62,801 bases of DNA from Methanogenium sp. MK-MG (GCF_009914725.1 NZ_JAAAWJ010000004.1:1-62801), one strand, 5' to 3'; counted from the stretch's first letter, positions 26,670-35,482 are shown. Notes: generated from the sequence alone by a model not told the origin. Made by a program: numbers and translations.

Positions 26670-27856
26670 TCTCTCATCTCCTCCAGCACAAGTAGCCGTT
26701 CAATCTCTTCAGGTGGCAGGGAGGCGGCAACCCCTCCTGCGATCGCCTGCATATTCTGCACCTCATATCCAAGTGCGACGATATAGCGGAGTAAAGGGCC
26801 GCTCTCCAGATGATACTGATTTGACACCGCACGGACGGAATCAAGCATGCACTGATCAAGGGCTGCCTCAAGCACCGGTATATTCTCATCCCTGGCAGTC
26901 TCGGGATGACGGGAGAGATAAGGTTCATACTGTGTCCCTGCAAGTGCCTGTATGAGGTCCGGCAGGGAACCGGCCCGCTTCGCATGCTCAAACCGGTCAC
27001 CGGTGAGTTCAAATCCTCCATTCGGGATGAGATGGCTGCCGGTCTCTTCCCGCCCCATATCAAACGAGAGGGCACGGATCAATGCCCGGATGTTTGCAAT
27101 ATCAATCATCCGGCCGGCAGTCTCTGTGACGGGAGGTGAGAGGGATATGTCCACACTCCGGGCCGCAAGAGAGAGCTTCTCCAGCAGGGCGGTCTGCACC
27201 AGTGCAGAGAAACGGGCAGGATCACCTGATGCCGTGCGGTATGCGGCGGTAAGCACCGGTCCGAAGGGTGTCTGGGCAAACCTGTTGAGCGCATCCTCAG
27301 GCCCTGCGGCATGGACCGCCCTGTGGACCAGTTCCGGTGTTAACGACCCTGCGGGAGATGTCTGTTGCTCAAGGTCTCCGGGAGAGACATTCCCGGCCCT
27401 GCCCATAATAATCCATGCGGCTTCCCGTGCAACAAGCATCCCCCCGTATGTCGCAAAGAAGTGGCGCACACTGTCCGGCACATTCTCACTGAGGCTCATC
27501 ACCTTCCCGTAATAATACCCGCGGATGGCCTGTTCTGCGATGTCAATATCCATCTCTCCTGCCGACGGGAAGGTGTGGCCGGCGGCCCGGAAGCGGTCAA
27601 AGAGATCGTGGAGGGTATGTGCCTCACGCACGACTGCAACCGTCACCGGGTCCACCATCGGATTGCCAATCGCCCGCACCCGTGCATCCGGCCGGGCGAA
27701 GACCGCAATATTCAGGATGATGCGAAAGTATCCGGCCGATGCCGCGAGCATCAGGCCAATGAGGATGGATATGGCGAGGGCCGCAACGAGGAGTGCTGTT
27801 GCACCGTCCCCGGAGAGCAGGCCGGAGAATATGGATGAGAGGGAGATGTCAGTCAT
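26666..27856 (-). CDS. atpC: A-type ATP synthase subunit C with N-terminal membrane helix
   Basis: This 396-residue funnel-shaped subunit joins the rotor ring to D/F. The C-subunit body begins about residue 45 with FARPDARVRAIGNPMV, comparable to the family's ARVRA start, and carries on with helical repeats such as IDIANIRALIRALSFDMGRE and ENIPVLEAALDQCML. Unusually, about 45 residues precede it and contain one strong hydrophobic helix (ALLVAALAISILIGLMLAAS). The start at 27856 is chosen because it gives MTDISLSS and overlaps atpE by only eight bases. The extra helix may anchor C in the membrane next to the large K ring. Confidence 0.88.
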   Translation of the reverse strand: MTDISLSSIFSGLLSGDGATALLVAALAISILIGLMLAASAGYFRIILNIAVFARPDARVRAIGNPMVDPVTVAVVREAHTLHDLFDRFRAAGHTFPSAGEMDIDIAEQAIRGYYYGKVMSLSENVPDSVRHFFATYGGMLVAREAAWIIMGRAGNVSPGDLEQQTSPAGSLTPELVHRAVHAAGPEDALNRFAQTPFGPVLTAAYRTASGDPARFSALVQTALLEKLSLAARSVDISLSPPVTETAGRMIDIANIRALIRALSFDMGREETGSHLIPNGGFELTGDRFEHAKRAGSLPDLIQALAGTQYEPYLSRHPETARDENIPVLEAALDQCMLDSVRAVSNQYHLESGPLLRYIVALGYEVQNMQAIAGGVAASLPPEEIERLLVLEEMRE

Positions 27857-28445
27857 GGCCGCCAAAGAGTATATGCGCTGTTTCACGGGTCAGGCGCCCC
27901 CGCATCCGTTCGCATCTGGCAGAGAAACGCTGGTCGCACCGGTGCATCCGGCAGGTGACCACAATTCCGCCACCGCTGCGGTCTGTGCTCTCCTCACGCA
28001 GCAGGGCAGCGGTGACGTCCGGGAATGCCACGAGTGCTGCTTCTGCGGCATCCTGATCCTCCTCCCGGAAGAGCACCTCGTGCTTTCCTTGCCCGATGAC
28101 CTCCTGCCCTTCTGCGATCAGGTGGCGCAGCACATCAGTATACACAGGCATGTGGGGAAGGAGAGCCAGGTGCTCTTTTGCCCCGGTAAAGCACCGGGTG
28201 ATGCCCTCCTCCCGTGCCTTCCGCACTCCGCCCCGTGCTGCGAGCTGTGCCCGTGCGAGAATCTTTCTCCGCCGGTTCTCCGCCTCTTGTCTGCCGTCAG
28301 CAGAGATGGTGGTGTATGCCGCCTCTGCTGCGATCTCGCCCTCACGCTGGATATGGGACACCTCACCTTCTGCCGCATGCAGTATCCGGGCGGCTTCTGC
28401 GGCTGCATCTGCATTCATCCGTGCAATGATCTCTTCCACACCCAT
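27849..28445 (-). CDS. atpE: A-type ATP synthase subunit E
   Basis: This 198-residue peripheral-stalk subunit pairs with H. The N-terminal helix is GVEEIIARMNADAAAEAARI, continuing as a long charged coiled coil to about residue 110. The C-terminal alpha/beta domain contains VLFREEDQDAAEAALVAFPD and the GGIVVTCRMHRCDQRFSARC segment that matches the conserved GG.......I..(N)(T/R)...R stretch of E subunits. It begins directly before atpK ends in transcription order. Confidence 0.92.
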   Translation of the reverse strand: MGVEEIIARMNADAAAEAARILHAAEGEVSHIQREGEIAAEAAYTTISADGRQEAENRRRKILARAQLAARGGVRKAREEGITRCFTGAKEHLALLPHMPVYTDVLRHLIAEGQEVIGQGKHEVLFREEDQDAAEAALVAFPDVTAALLREESTDRSGGGIVVTCRMHRCDQRFSARCERMRGRLTRETAHILFGGHD

Positions 28446-29627
28446 TCACGCACCCCCGAAGAGCCCGATGCCGAACATGATTAACACAGCGATCAAGAGC
28501 CCGAATATCGCAAAGGTCTCTGCCATTACGGCAAAGACGAGGCTTGCCCCCATCGCATCACGCCGCTGTGCAGTGGCGCCGATGCCTGAGGCGGCAGTCA
28601 TCCCCTGACCGATGGCAGAGAGACCTGCAAGACCGACGGCGAACCCGGCACCGATGGCGGCAAGGCCTGCTGCAGCCGTTGCCGTGACATCACGGGTGAT
28701 CATGCCAGTGAAGGCCATCACAAGGATGGCAACCAAAAGGCCGTATATTGCCTGCGTCTCCGGTATGACGGTGAAGACCAGTGCCTTCCCGAACATCTCC
28801 TCTTTCTCTGCGGTGGCTGCAATGCCTGCTGATGCCGCAATGCCCTGGCCGATGGCGGATATGCCTGCAAAGCCCACGGCAAATCCGCAGGCGATGGCGG
28901 CAAACCCTGCGGCAAGAGTGGCGGTGATGTCATGGGTGATCATGCCGGTGAAGACCATGATGAGGATGGCAACCAAAAGGCCGTATATCGCCTGTGTCTC
29001 GGGTATCACCGAGAAGACCAGGTTCTTCCCGAAACTCTCTTCATGCTCGGCGGTTGTCGCCGTGCCCGCCGCAGCGGCAATACCCTGGCCGATGGCGGAT
29101 ATGCCGGCAAGCCCGACGGCAAACCCACACCCAATGGCGGCAAAGCCGAGGGCAAGATTTCGGGTCGGTTCTCCGGCAATCATGCCGGTGAAGGCCATGA
29201 TAAGGATGGCAACCAGGAGGCCGTATATCGCCTGCGTCTCCGGTATCACCGAGAAGACCAGACTCTTGCCAAAGCTTTCTTCATGCTCGGCGGAGGCAGC
29301 AGACCCTGCCGCAGCGGCGATGCCCTGGCCGATGGCAGAGAGTCCGGCGATGCCCACCGCAAGACCGCATCCGATGGCGGCAAGGCCGGTCGCTTCGGTC
29401 GCCGCCGCGTCCCCGGTCAAAAGTCCGCTGAAGGCCATGATGAGAATGGCGACCAGGAGGCCGTATATCGCCTGCGTCTCCGGGATGACGGCAAAGATCA
29501 GGCTCCTGCCCATTGCAGAGTCGTGCTCGGCGGTGGCGGCAATGCCTGCGGATGCCGCAATGCCCTGCCCAATCGCCGAAAAGCCGGAGATGCCGGTCGC
29601 AAGGCCCGCACCAACTGCGGCAAGGCC
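28446..29627 (-). repeat. Tandem repeat of about 240 bp inside atpK
   Basis: Five consecutive units (residues 90-169, 170-249, 250-329, 330-409 and 410-482) are exactly 80 codons apart. Stretches around the PETQAIYG codons are nearly identical at DNA level between units, for example the runs near 28981, 29221 and 29461 on the plus strand. This points to recent tandem duplication or ongoing gene conversion. Confidence 0.9.
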
Positions 29628-29894
29628 GAGGGGAAGGGGCACAGCCCCGCCCCCGCCGCCGATGACACCGGTTGAAAGAAGAATGAGAACCGCGACAAGG
29701 AGACCGTACATGCCCTGGGTCTGAGGCACGGCCTGGAAGACCAGTGCCCGCCCAAACTTCTCCGGCCGGACCGCGATGACACCAGCACCGGTGGCACCGG
29801 CGATGCCGACACCGATGCCTGAGCCAATGGCGGAGAGACCGACGGCAAGACCGGCTCCGGTCACGGCAAGAATGGTACCTGCATCAACGACCAT
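28446..29894 (-). CDS. atpK: A-type ATP synthase subunit K, six fused hairpins (rotor proteolipid)
   Basis: This is the 482-residue membrane rotor subunit. It consists of six helical hairpins; hairpins 2-6 recur every 80 residues. The helix-1 motif is SAIGQG with Gln at 110, 190, 270, 350 and 430. The helix-2 motif is IPETQAIYGLLVAILIM with Glu at 139, 219, 299 and 379, and MAETFAIFGLLIAVL with Glu459 in the last hairpin. Hairpin 1 differs, having SAIGSG (Ser25) and VPQTQGMYG (Gln58), so it lacks both predicted ligands. That gives five ion sites for twelve helices. The ETQ and Gln set resembles archaeal Na+-binding rings, so Na+ coupling is possible. The ATG at 29894 (MVVDAGTILA) is preferred to an upstream in-frame start. 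Most archaeal K subunits have one to three hairpins. Confidence 0.95.
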   Translation of the reverse strand: MVVDAGTILAVTGAGLAVGLSAIGSGIGVGIAGATGAGVIAVRPEKFGRALVFQAVPQTQGMYGLLVAVLILLSTGVIGGGGGAVPLPLGLAAVGAGLATGISGFSAIGQGIAASAGIAATAEHDSAMGRSLIFAVIPETQAIYGLLVAILIMAFSGLLTGDAAATEATGLAAIGCGLAVGIAGLSAIGQGIAAAAGSAASAEHEESFGKSLVFSVIPETQAIYGLLVAILIMAFTGMIAGEPTRNLALGFAAIGCGFAVGLAGISAIGQGIAAAAGTATTAEHEESFGKNLVFSVIPETQAIYGLLVAILIMVFTGMITHDITATLAAGFAAIACGFAVGFAGISAIGQGIAASAGIAATAEKEEMFGKALVFTVIPETQAIYGLLVAILVMAFTGMITRDVTATAAAGLAAIGAGFAVGLAGLSAIGQGMTAASGIGATAQRRDAMGASLVFAVMAETFAIFGLLIAVLIMFGIGLFGGA

Positions 29895-31857
29895 CGCATT
29901 CCTCCTGCGGCATCGTATGTGTCCGCTGTGCTGCAAAGGGGGAAAACGCTCTCCCGCCTGCGTCAAAGAACCGCCCGAAAAACTCTACATACTGGAGGCG
30001 GAGTGCATGGATGAATCCCCCAAGGCACTGGAGGACCAGGTTTGCCGCATGCCCGGCAACAGCAAAGAGAATGCCAACGATAAAAAAGACCGGGCCGATT
30101 CCCATAATCATCCCCGAGAGGATGTTGATCATCATTGCAATGCCGCCCGTGGCAAGGGCAAGTGCAAGGATACGAGTATAGCTGAGCCAGTCCCCGAGGT
30201 AGCCGGTGAGAGAGAAAAAACCGAGCGGACCGTTATCTTTCAGGATACCAATGATAGCAACCACACCACCGACCCAGGCGAGTGTGGTGGTGAGGGATGA
30301 GAATGTGGCCCACCCAAAGAACGAGAGAATGAGAACTGCCGCACAGGGCTGAAGCAGAAACCAGGTGCATTCAGAATAGAGCATTTGTCGGCGTTCACCA
30401 CACCGGAGATGTTCTGATGCAGCAATCACAAAACCGAGGTTGAGGTGGGCGATGCCGATGGCAAGCGCCAGAAGGAGAAGAGAAAGAGGATCATTGAGAG
30501 GTTCGATGACCGTAAACGGCAGTGTGATGCCGAAGAAGGCCGGCAGGTTGCCGAAGAAACTTCCCATCAGGAGACCAGAGACGGTGCCCGCCACACCACA
30601 GGCACAGAGTACAATTGCAAGGTCGCGGGTGGTTCCCTGTGTATGCCCGGCCCCGTGGAGGAGCAGGGCTGCGATGAGGAAGAGAAGGATGCCATACCCG
30701 GCATCGCCGAGCATGAGGCCGAAGGTGAGAACGAGTACCGGCGCAAGGAAGAGTGTGGGATCTATTTTGCCATACGCCGGCATCCCGAACATGGCGGTGA
30801 GAAACCCGTACGGTGCCAGCCAGTGGGGGTGGTCAAAGGCCGACGGCACTGTGCCTGTTGCAGGTGCTGCGGTGCAGAAGGAAAGATCGCCTGCTGAACG
30901 GTCGCAGAGTGCCCGTATGCGCGGCAGGTCACGTGTTTTGGCCCATCCCTGCATGACCGTCAGAGAACCGGTCTTTCCAAAGAGAGGGGAGGCATCCTCA
31001 CGCTCCCGCATGACTCTCAGCTCCTCTGCCATCGCCTCAAGCGGCATAAGATGGGTCAGTGCCAGATGTTCAAGGGAGGTGTGGATCTCTTTTTGTTGCT
31101 GTTGGAGCCGGTTTCGTTCGGCTTGTATGGCTGTGATGCCTGCTGATGCCGTGCCTTCAGTCGTCTCCGGGGCAAACTCCCGGAATGCAAGTGCCCGGAG
31201 CACCCGGTCTGCATCTGCTGACGCATCCGGGTGCGTGATGGTGACGACGGTGGCCGGTCGGTCTCCTGCGCCGCAGAGGAGAAATGGCACAGCAAGCCCG
31301 GGCATCCCTTCTCTCAGATGTGCCTCAATATCTGCACATTCACTGGCCAGGATGATGCCGGCCCGTACCTCCAGAAGGCCCGCTTTGCCAAACCGGCCGG
31401 GTTCGATGCCAAACGGAAGCAGCAGGCGGAGCATTCCCTCTTCCTCTTCCAGCCGTGTCAGGCGTTCTGCTGCGGCAGTATCACGGGTATGCAGGGCAAG
31501 TATGGTGTCTGTTATCTCTGAGAAACGAACCGCTTCTTCGAGGGCAGATGCGGCATCGGTGACAGGAAATGATATTTTTTCATCTGTCGGAGGGGAAAAT
31601 AGTGCGACAACCGGGTTTTTCTCCGGGGTGATTGCCGTAAGGATCTCAACGGCCCGTTCAAGACGGGACCGGGCCCCGGCAATGTCAGGGATGGCCGGTG
31701 ACCGCCGGCACGGAGTGACAAGCTCGCGGAGCTGTGCTTCATCAGCGACAGGTCGTAGTTCAACGGCCCCTGCCTCGTGCATGGCGGCGACCATCGCATT
31801 TCGCCCGGCAGCGTGCACCCCCACGGTGAGCCTGACCATCTCAGCGGGTCTGAGCAT
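29884..31857 (-). CDS. atpI: A-type ATP synthase subunit I (a subunit)
   Basis: This 657-residue membrane stator forms the ion half-channels against the K ring. The N-terminal cytosolic half (about residues 1-340) has two alpha/beta lobes joined by coiled coil (GITAIQAERNRLQQQQKEIH). The C-terminal half has about seven to eight helices starting with LFLAPVLVLTFGLMLGDAGYG. It includes YTRILALALATGGIAMMINI with the essential Arg of the ion channel and FIHALRLQYVEFFGRFFDAG near the end. An alternative start six codons later (MVRLTVGVH) is possible. It overlaps atpK by eleven bases. Confidence 0.95.
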   Translation of the reverse strand: MLRPAEMVRLTVGVHAAGRNAMVAAMHEAGAVELRPVADEAQLRELVTPCRRSPAIPDIAGARSRLERAVEILTAITPEKNPVVALFSPPTDEKISFPVTDAASALEEAVRFSEITDTILALHTRDTAAAERLTRLEEEEGMLRLLLPFGIEPGRFGKAGLLEVRAGIILASECADIEAHLREGMPGLAVPFLLCGAGDRPATVVTITHPDASADADRVLRALAFREFAPETTEGTASAGITAIQAERNRLQQQQKEIHTSLEHLALTHLMPLEAMAEELRVMREREDASPLFGKTGSLTVMQGWAKTRDLPRIRALCDRSAGDLSFCTAAPATGTVPSAFDHPHWLAPYGFLTAMFGMPAYGKIDPTLFLAPVLVLTFGLMLGDAGYGILLFLIAALLLHGAGHTQGTTRDLAIVLCACGVAGTVSGLLMGSFFGNLPAFFGITLPFTVIEPLNDPLSLLLLALAIGIAHLNLGFVIAASEHLRCGERRQMLYSECTWFLLQPCAAVLILSFFGWATFSSLTTTLAWVGGVVAIIGILKDNGPLGFFSLTGYLGDWLSYTRILALALATGGIAMMINILSGMIMGIGPVFFIVGILFAVAGHAANLVLQCLGGFIHALRLQYVEFFGRFFDAGGRAFSPFAAQRTHTMPQEECDGR

Positions 31858-32167
31858 ACCCGGTCACCTCCCCAATAACAAAAGTGATGGCCTCATCAAG
31901 CCTGGCGTCGGTCACTTCCCGGATAACTGCGATCTCCTCTGCTGCCGCCGCATGAATCCTCGCTGCCTCTGCTGCCGCCTCTTCTTCCACAGCGGTGATC
32001 TGTGCCGCCACTTCAGCCCCGGCCCGCTCTCTGGCGTCTGTTGCAGCCGACCGGGCATCGGCATGAGCCTGACTGATGCGGGCATCCGCCTCAGCGCGTG
32101 CCCGTTCGATTACCGCAAGCGCCGCTGCCTCTGCCTCCTGGATATGGACTATTTCCTGGAATGGCAC
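31841..32167 (-). CDS. atpH: A-type ATP synthase subunit H
   Basis: This 108-residue, almost fully helical and Ala/Glu-rich protein forms the peripheral stalk coiled coil with E. It shows right-handed coiled-coil-type composition (AAALAVIERARAEADARISQ onward) with no other domain, and a C-terminal TDARLDEAITFVIGEV matching the conserved end of H/G subunits. The GTG start is chosen because AGGAGGGG lies about six bases upstream. It is the first gene of the operon; a TATA-like AATACTTAATG on the minus strand lies near 32200-32211. Confidence 0.9.
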   Translation of the reverse strand: MPFQEIVHIQEAEAAALAVIERARAEADARISQAHADARSAATDARERAGAEVAAQITAVEEEAAAEAARIHAAAAEEIAVIREVTDARLDEAITFVIGEVTGYAQTR

Positions 32168-32381
32168 ACAACCCCTCCTGTGTGTTGATATCCCCGCCAG
32201 TCATTAAGTATTTCGCCCCTGCGGAGAGTGGGTGGGTGTTTTTCAGGAGGAACAGACAGGAACGGGTTGTCATCGGGAGGTCGGTTGATTCAGCAGGTTT
32301 GGCCGGATCGACCAGAACTCAAATGTCAAATGCGTATATTTAAGTAAGAATCAGACCTATCTTAGTAGGCACCACTACATT

Positions 32382-32456
32382 GCTGATATAGTGTAGTCCG
32401 GCCAATCATGTCGGCCTCTCACGCCGACGACTGGGGTTCGAATCCCCATATCAGCA
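32382..32456 (+). tRNA. tRNA-Glu (CTC)
   Basis: The acceptor pairs GCTGATA with TATCAGC and discriminator A. The anticodon stem TCGGC/GCCGA encloses CTCTCAC with anticodon CTC, and the T arm is TGGGGTTCGAATCCCCA. An AT-rich promoter (TATATTTAAG) precedes it near 32335-32345. It is divergent from the ATP synthase operon. Confidence 0.95.
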
Positions 32457-32856
32457 TATTGAAGCTATTTTGTTGTTCTTTTGATGATTTATGCCTTTAT
32501 TGAATTCTATTTGCGATTCGTATGATTGGTGACTAATTCTTTTTTTCCGTATCCTCTGTTTGTTCATTGCGCGGATTCGTAATTCAGCAATTTATTCGGT
32601 CGGCTGCATTCATGAAACAAATCGTTGAGCCTATCGGTGGAGTTTGAATTTGCAGTCGCATAAATATTAGGGAATATTTAAAATAATCCAGAATTGTGAT
32701 CAGGGACCCCTTCGGCTGTGAAGATAAGAACCCGGATGTGGATGCATTCGTGGATCAGATCATCGCAGCATTTTGATTCATGGGGGCAGGAGAGAAGACA
32801 CATGGTAGTCCGGTCAAAATATTTCCACATACTGCATCACAATATCCATACTACTC
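32457..32856. other. AT-rich gap downstream of tRNA-Glu
   Basis: Four hundred bases, mostly AT-rich at the left. T-runs just after the tRNA (TTGTTGTTCTTTT) may terminate it. A TATA-like AATATTTAAAATAA lies at 32672-32685, ahead of the short reading frame at 32696. I see no RNA fold or repeat. Confidence 0.5.
32696..32776 (+). CDS. Possible 26-residue leaderless peptide
   Basis: A GTG at 32696 opens MIRDPFGCEDKNPDVDAFVD followed by QIIAAF and TGA. The composition (acidic, with a helical end) looks like protein rather than random sequence. A TATA-like element about 20 bases upstream would give a leaderless message. It could equally be the last piece of a lost larger gene. I do not recognise a family. 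Confidence 0.25.
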   Translation: MIRDPFGCEDKNPDVDAFVDQIIAAF

Positions 32857-33678
32857 TCATCTTTTTCCCGGATCATCCTGGCGCAGTGAATCGGGAAGCC
32901 CGGTCCCGATAGCAGGGTCGAGAAGTTTGAAGAGTGTTGCCATCATGAACGACATAACCGGCATTTTTATGACCGTTCCGAGGATTTTCCCGGGAGAGGT
33001 TGAAACTGAGATCGCCTCTCTCCCATCTACAATCATGAAAAACTGATCTTCATGTTCTCGTATGGAAATATCTCCCGGTAAATCCACAGACTGAAGTTCA
33101 TCGAAAAAAGCGTTCAGTCTCTCACCGGGTTCATGTACGTGAAGGCGTATGTTCCGGTGAAATTCTTTATTTTCGGAGAGAATGGTGACATTCACCCGTT
33201 TGTGCACCTTTTTTATTTCAGGAATAGTCTTGCGTAGAAATTCAGGATCGTCAGCGAAGATGATAATCTCATCTTTTGCATTCAGTATGAGGGTTTTCAC
33301 CCTGTTTCTGACTCCCCACTCACTGTGAATAGACCAGAATGGTGTCTCTAACTTTGTCTCAAAATGCAGTTTACTCAGGGTTGCAATGGATGCATCAATC
33401 TGTTCATTGAATGTCCCCTTTAAAGAACCGATCACCTCTCCTGGATTAACCGCCTGATAATAGGCAGGCGTGCCTTCCTGCACCTTCACATATCCCTTGT
33501 CTGCCAGACCTTTCAGAACAGAATAAATTCTTCCATGAGGGACGCCACTTTTCTCATGAATTTCGCGTGCTGTGGCAATGCCAAATCCCACAAGTGCCAC
33601 ATACGCCTTTGCCTGATACCCGGTAAATCCCAGAGACTGAAGGGTCGGGACAATGGAATCCACATCTGCAACTCCCAT
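32857..33678 (-). CDS. TrmB family transcriptional regulator
   Basis: This 273-residue regulator has an N-terminal winged helix-turn-helix (about residues 8-75: LQSLGFTGYQAKAYVALVGF, then REIHEKSGVPHGRIYSVLKG and KGYVKVQEG), as in TrmB/MarR-like regulators. A coiled linker leads to a C-terminal phospholipase-D-like sensor region (about 110-245: VKTLILNAKDEIIIFADDPE and FFMIVDGREAISVSTSP). It lacks the catalytic HKD motif, as usual for TrmB sensors. It lies next to the molybdate/tungstate-type transporter but faces away from it, so regulation of that operon is only a guess. Confidence 0.88.
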   Translation of the reverse strand: MGVADVDSIVPTLQSLGFTGYQAKAYVALVGFGIATAREIHEKSGVPHGRIYSVLKGLADKGYVKVQEGTPAYYQAVNPGEVIGSLKGTFNEQIDASIATLSKLHFETKLETPFWSIHSEWGVRNRVKTLILNAKDEIIIFADDPEFLRKTIPEIKKVHKRVNVTILSENKEFHRNIRLHVHEPGERLNAFFDELQSVDLPGDISIREHEDQFFMIVDGREAISVSTSPGKILGTVIKMPVMSFMMATLFKLLDPAIGTGLPDSLRQDDPGKR

Positions 33679-33690
33679 AGTTGTAGGTAG

Positions 33691-33698
33691 TATATATC
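33691..33698 (+). promoter_or_regulatory. TATA box for the gene at 33745
   Basis: TATATATC lies between the two divergent genes. Its centre predicts a plus-strand transcript start near 33720. That would exclude an ATG at 33715 and favour the TTG at 33745, which has GAGGAG about ten bases upstream. Confidence 0.45.
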
Positions 33699-33744
33699 AA
33701 ACAATCATCAACGTATGTATGGCCACCGTGAGGAGAGAGTCCAT

Positions 33745-34167
33745 TTGACCACACCAGACATACCCACTACAATTACCATTCCCCATTATTCAGACCACAG
33801 GACGCATGAGATCTGGTCAGATGCAGGAATTATACCGCCTCTTGACATCAGGAACTATATTGAGTGTCTCCATTGGAATTTCATGGAAAATGAAGAAAAG
33901 ATCTCCCAGGGAATACAACAGATGCCTCTGGAGAGTGTTGATATAGACTCTGACTGCATCGCCATTGTATCAAGAGAAAAACTCATGCAGTTCAGCAGGA
34001 GCTGCGGGATCCCCACCCATGGCGTCTCCGACGCGGAACTGGCCATCCATATCATCCAGAGCCTGATCAATGATTATTCTCAGGAAAAAACAGTAAAAAT
34101 CAATCCTGTGAACCACAGGCATGGCATACATTCACCTGTTTCACATCCAGGATGCACGGAGTATTGA
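33745..34167 (+). CDS. Hypothetical protein, 140 residues
   Basis: I do not recognise this protein. From the TTG start it reads MTTPDIPTTITIPHYSDHRT, then a mixed alpha/beta body. It has a helical segment (IIPPLDIRNYIECLHWNFME), a strand-like DSDCIAIVSREKLMQFSRSC and a helix VSDAELAIHIIQSLINDY. No membrane helix, signal or zinc motif is seen. The tail is His-rich. A longer version from ATG 33715 is possible but lies before the predicted transcript start. It is divergent from trmB and upstream of the transporter. Confidence 0.5.
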   Translation: MTTPDIPTTITIPHYSDHRTHEIWSDAGIIPPLDIRNYIECLHWNFMENEEKISQGIQQMPLESVDIDSDCIAIVSREKLMQFSRSCGIPTHGVSDAELAIHIIQSLINDYSQEKTVKINPVNHRHGIHSPVSHPGCTEY

Positions 34168-34457
34168 TCTGCATATGCTCCCTATAGAAATCCCGCAGGG
34201 AATGCATGAAAGGAGATGACATCCTTTCCAACAGGTGCACTATCCGGACGAACAAAGAGGACACAACTATTTTGGAGGGTGAAAAACCCACTGATGTGGG
34301 AATTATGCGAACTTAATCAGAGATATTCATACATCTGTCACCGGCGGATCATTACCCTGCAACCATCGTTCCGGATGAGAACTCAGGTAAATGTCATCTA
34401 TTTAACCCTGAAACCATTCAACCCCCTTTTTATTCAGGAAATCAAACATATGAACAT

Positions 34458-35282
34458 ATGAGTCGTAAATATCTCCCGGCAGTGCTCTTAATCGTAGCAC
34501 TTGCCTGTTGTATGGCCTGCGGATGCACATCCGAGGCCACACCGGCAGACACCACCCCTGTTGCAGGAGTCTCTGAATCAGCTGAATCCCTGATCGTCTA
34601 CTGCGGTGCAGGCCTACGTGAACCAATGGATGAGGTTGCACAGGTCTATCAGGAAAAGACCGGCACTGAGATTAAATACACGTACAGTGGATCAGCACAG
34701 CTGCTCTCACAGATTGAACTTCTCCAGGAAGGCGACTGTTACATGCCCGGTGCAAAGTCATACATCGACTCCGCAGCAGAGAAGGGTTTCATCAATTCCA
34801 GCAAGAAGACCGTCTACCATGCGCTTGCCATCGCTGTGGCACCCGGCAACCCGAAGGATATCACCACCCTTGATGACCTGACAAAAGACGGCGTCCGTGT
34901 CGCAATCGGCGAACCGACAGGCCCTGCCGTAGGAAAGGCATCAAAGAAGATGCTAGAGAAGGCCGGTTACTGGGAAGACATACAGGGCAACATCGTGGTA
35001 CAGTCCGGCACGGTCAATGAACTCATGGTATACATGAACATGGATCAGACAGATGCTGCTATCATCTGGGAAGATTTACTCGATAACTCAGACCTTGTCA
35101 AAGTCGACATTCCGGTTGATGAAGGATTCATCAAAGTGATCCCCATCGGCACGCTCTCATTCTCAGAGAATCCAGAGGGTGCACAGGCATTTGCTGACTT
35201 TGTCTCATCTGACGAAGGCAAGGCCATCTTTGTGAAGCACGGATTCGAAACCTATCCCTGTGCAAAATACGGGGATGCATAA
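34458..35282 (+). CDS. Molybdate/tungstate-type ABC transporter substrate-binding protein (first copy)
   Basis: This 274-residue secreted lipoprotein starts with a membrane segment (YLPAVLLIVALACCMACGC) ending in a lipobox-like cysteine and a Thr/Ala/Pro linker, so it is anchored outside the cell. The mature part has the ModA-like fold: LIVYCGAGLREPMDEVAQVY near residue 49, then YTYSGSAQLLSQIELLQEGD, with a Ser/Gly oxyanion site, and VRVAIGEPTGPAVGKASKKM. It is very similar to the next gene. A TATA-like CTATTTAAC lies at 34398-34406. Sulfate-type binding cannot be excluded. Confidence 0.85.
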   Translation: MSRKYLPAVLLIVALACCMACGCTSEATPADTTPVAGVSESAESLIVYCGAGLREPMDEVAQVYQEKTGTEIKYTYSGSAQLLSQIELLQEGDCYMPGAKSYIDSAAEKGFINSSKKTVYHALAIAVAPGNPKDITTLDDLTKDGVRVAIGEPTGPAVGKASKKMLEKAGYWEDIQGNIVVQSGTVNELMVYMNMDQTDAAIIWEDLLDNSDLVKVDIPVDEGFIKVIPIGTLSFSENPEGAQAFADFVSSDEGKAIFVKHGFETYPCAKYGDA

Positions 35283-35482
35283 CTCTTTTTCAATTTTTTT
35301 TGACCATACCATTCTCCCCTGATATAAGACAGAGATACCATCCTCAATTCCTCGTACAGGTCAAAATTGTTCCATCCGTCTGAACCTGTCCGTTTTCGGA
35401 CATTATATGAACCCCGGGTGTCAGAAAACACATTATAAATACATTTAATTTACATGATTAACACACTCACAAATCAACCATC

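Noticed and set aside
25636-26955. A 439-codon plus-strand frame over atpA and atpF
   Set aside because: It is antisense to conserved genes, with no motif and a His/Arg-rich composition.
28612-29724. A 370-codon plus-strand frame of repeating Ala/Pro/Met segments
   Set aside because: It is the complement of the repetitive atpK gene; its repeats only mirror the proteolipid hairpins.
28446-29894. Reading the atpK repeats as an assembly collapse or expansion artefact
   Set aside because: The six hairpins differ at many positions and hairpins 1 and 6 are distinct, so a simple artefact is unlikely, though repeat number should still be confirmed by long reads.
30440-32188. A 582-codon open frame on the plus strand across atpI and atpH
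   Set aside because: It is antisense to two clear ATP synthase genes, is Arg/Ser/Pro-rich without recognisable domains, and results from GC-biased codon positions.
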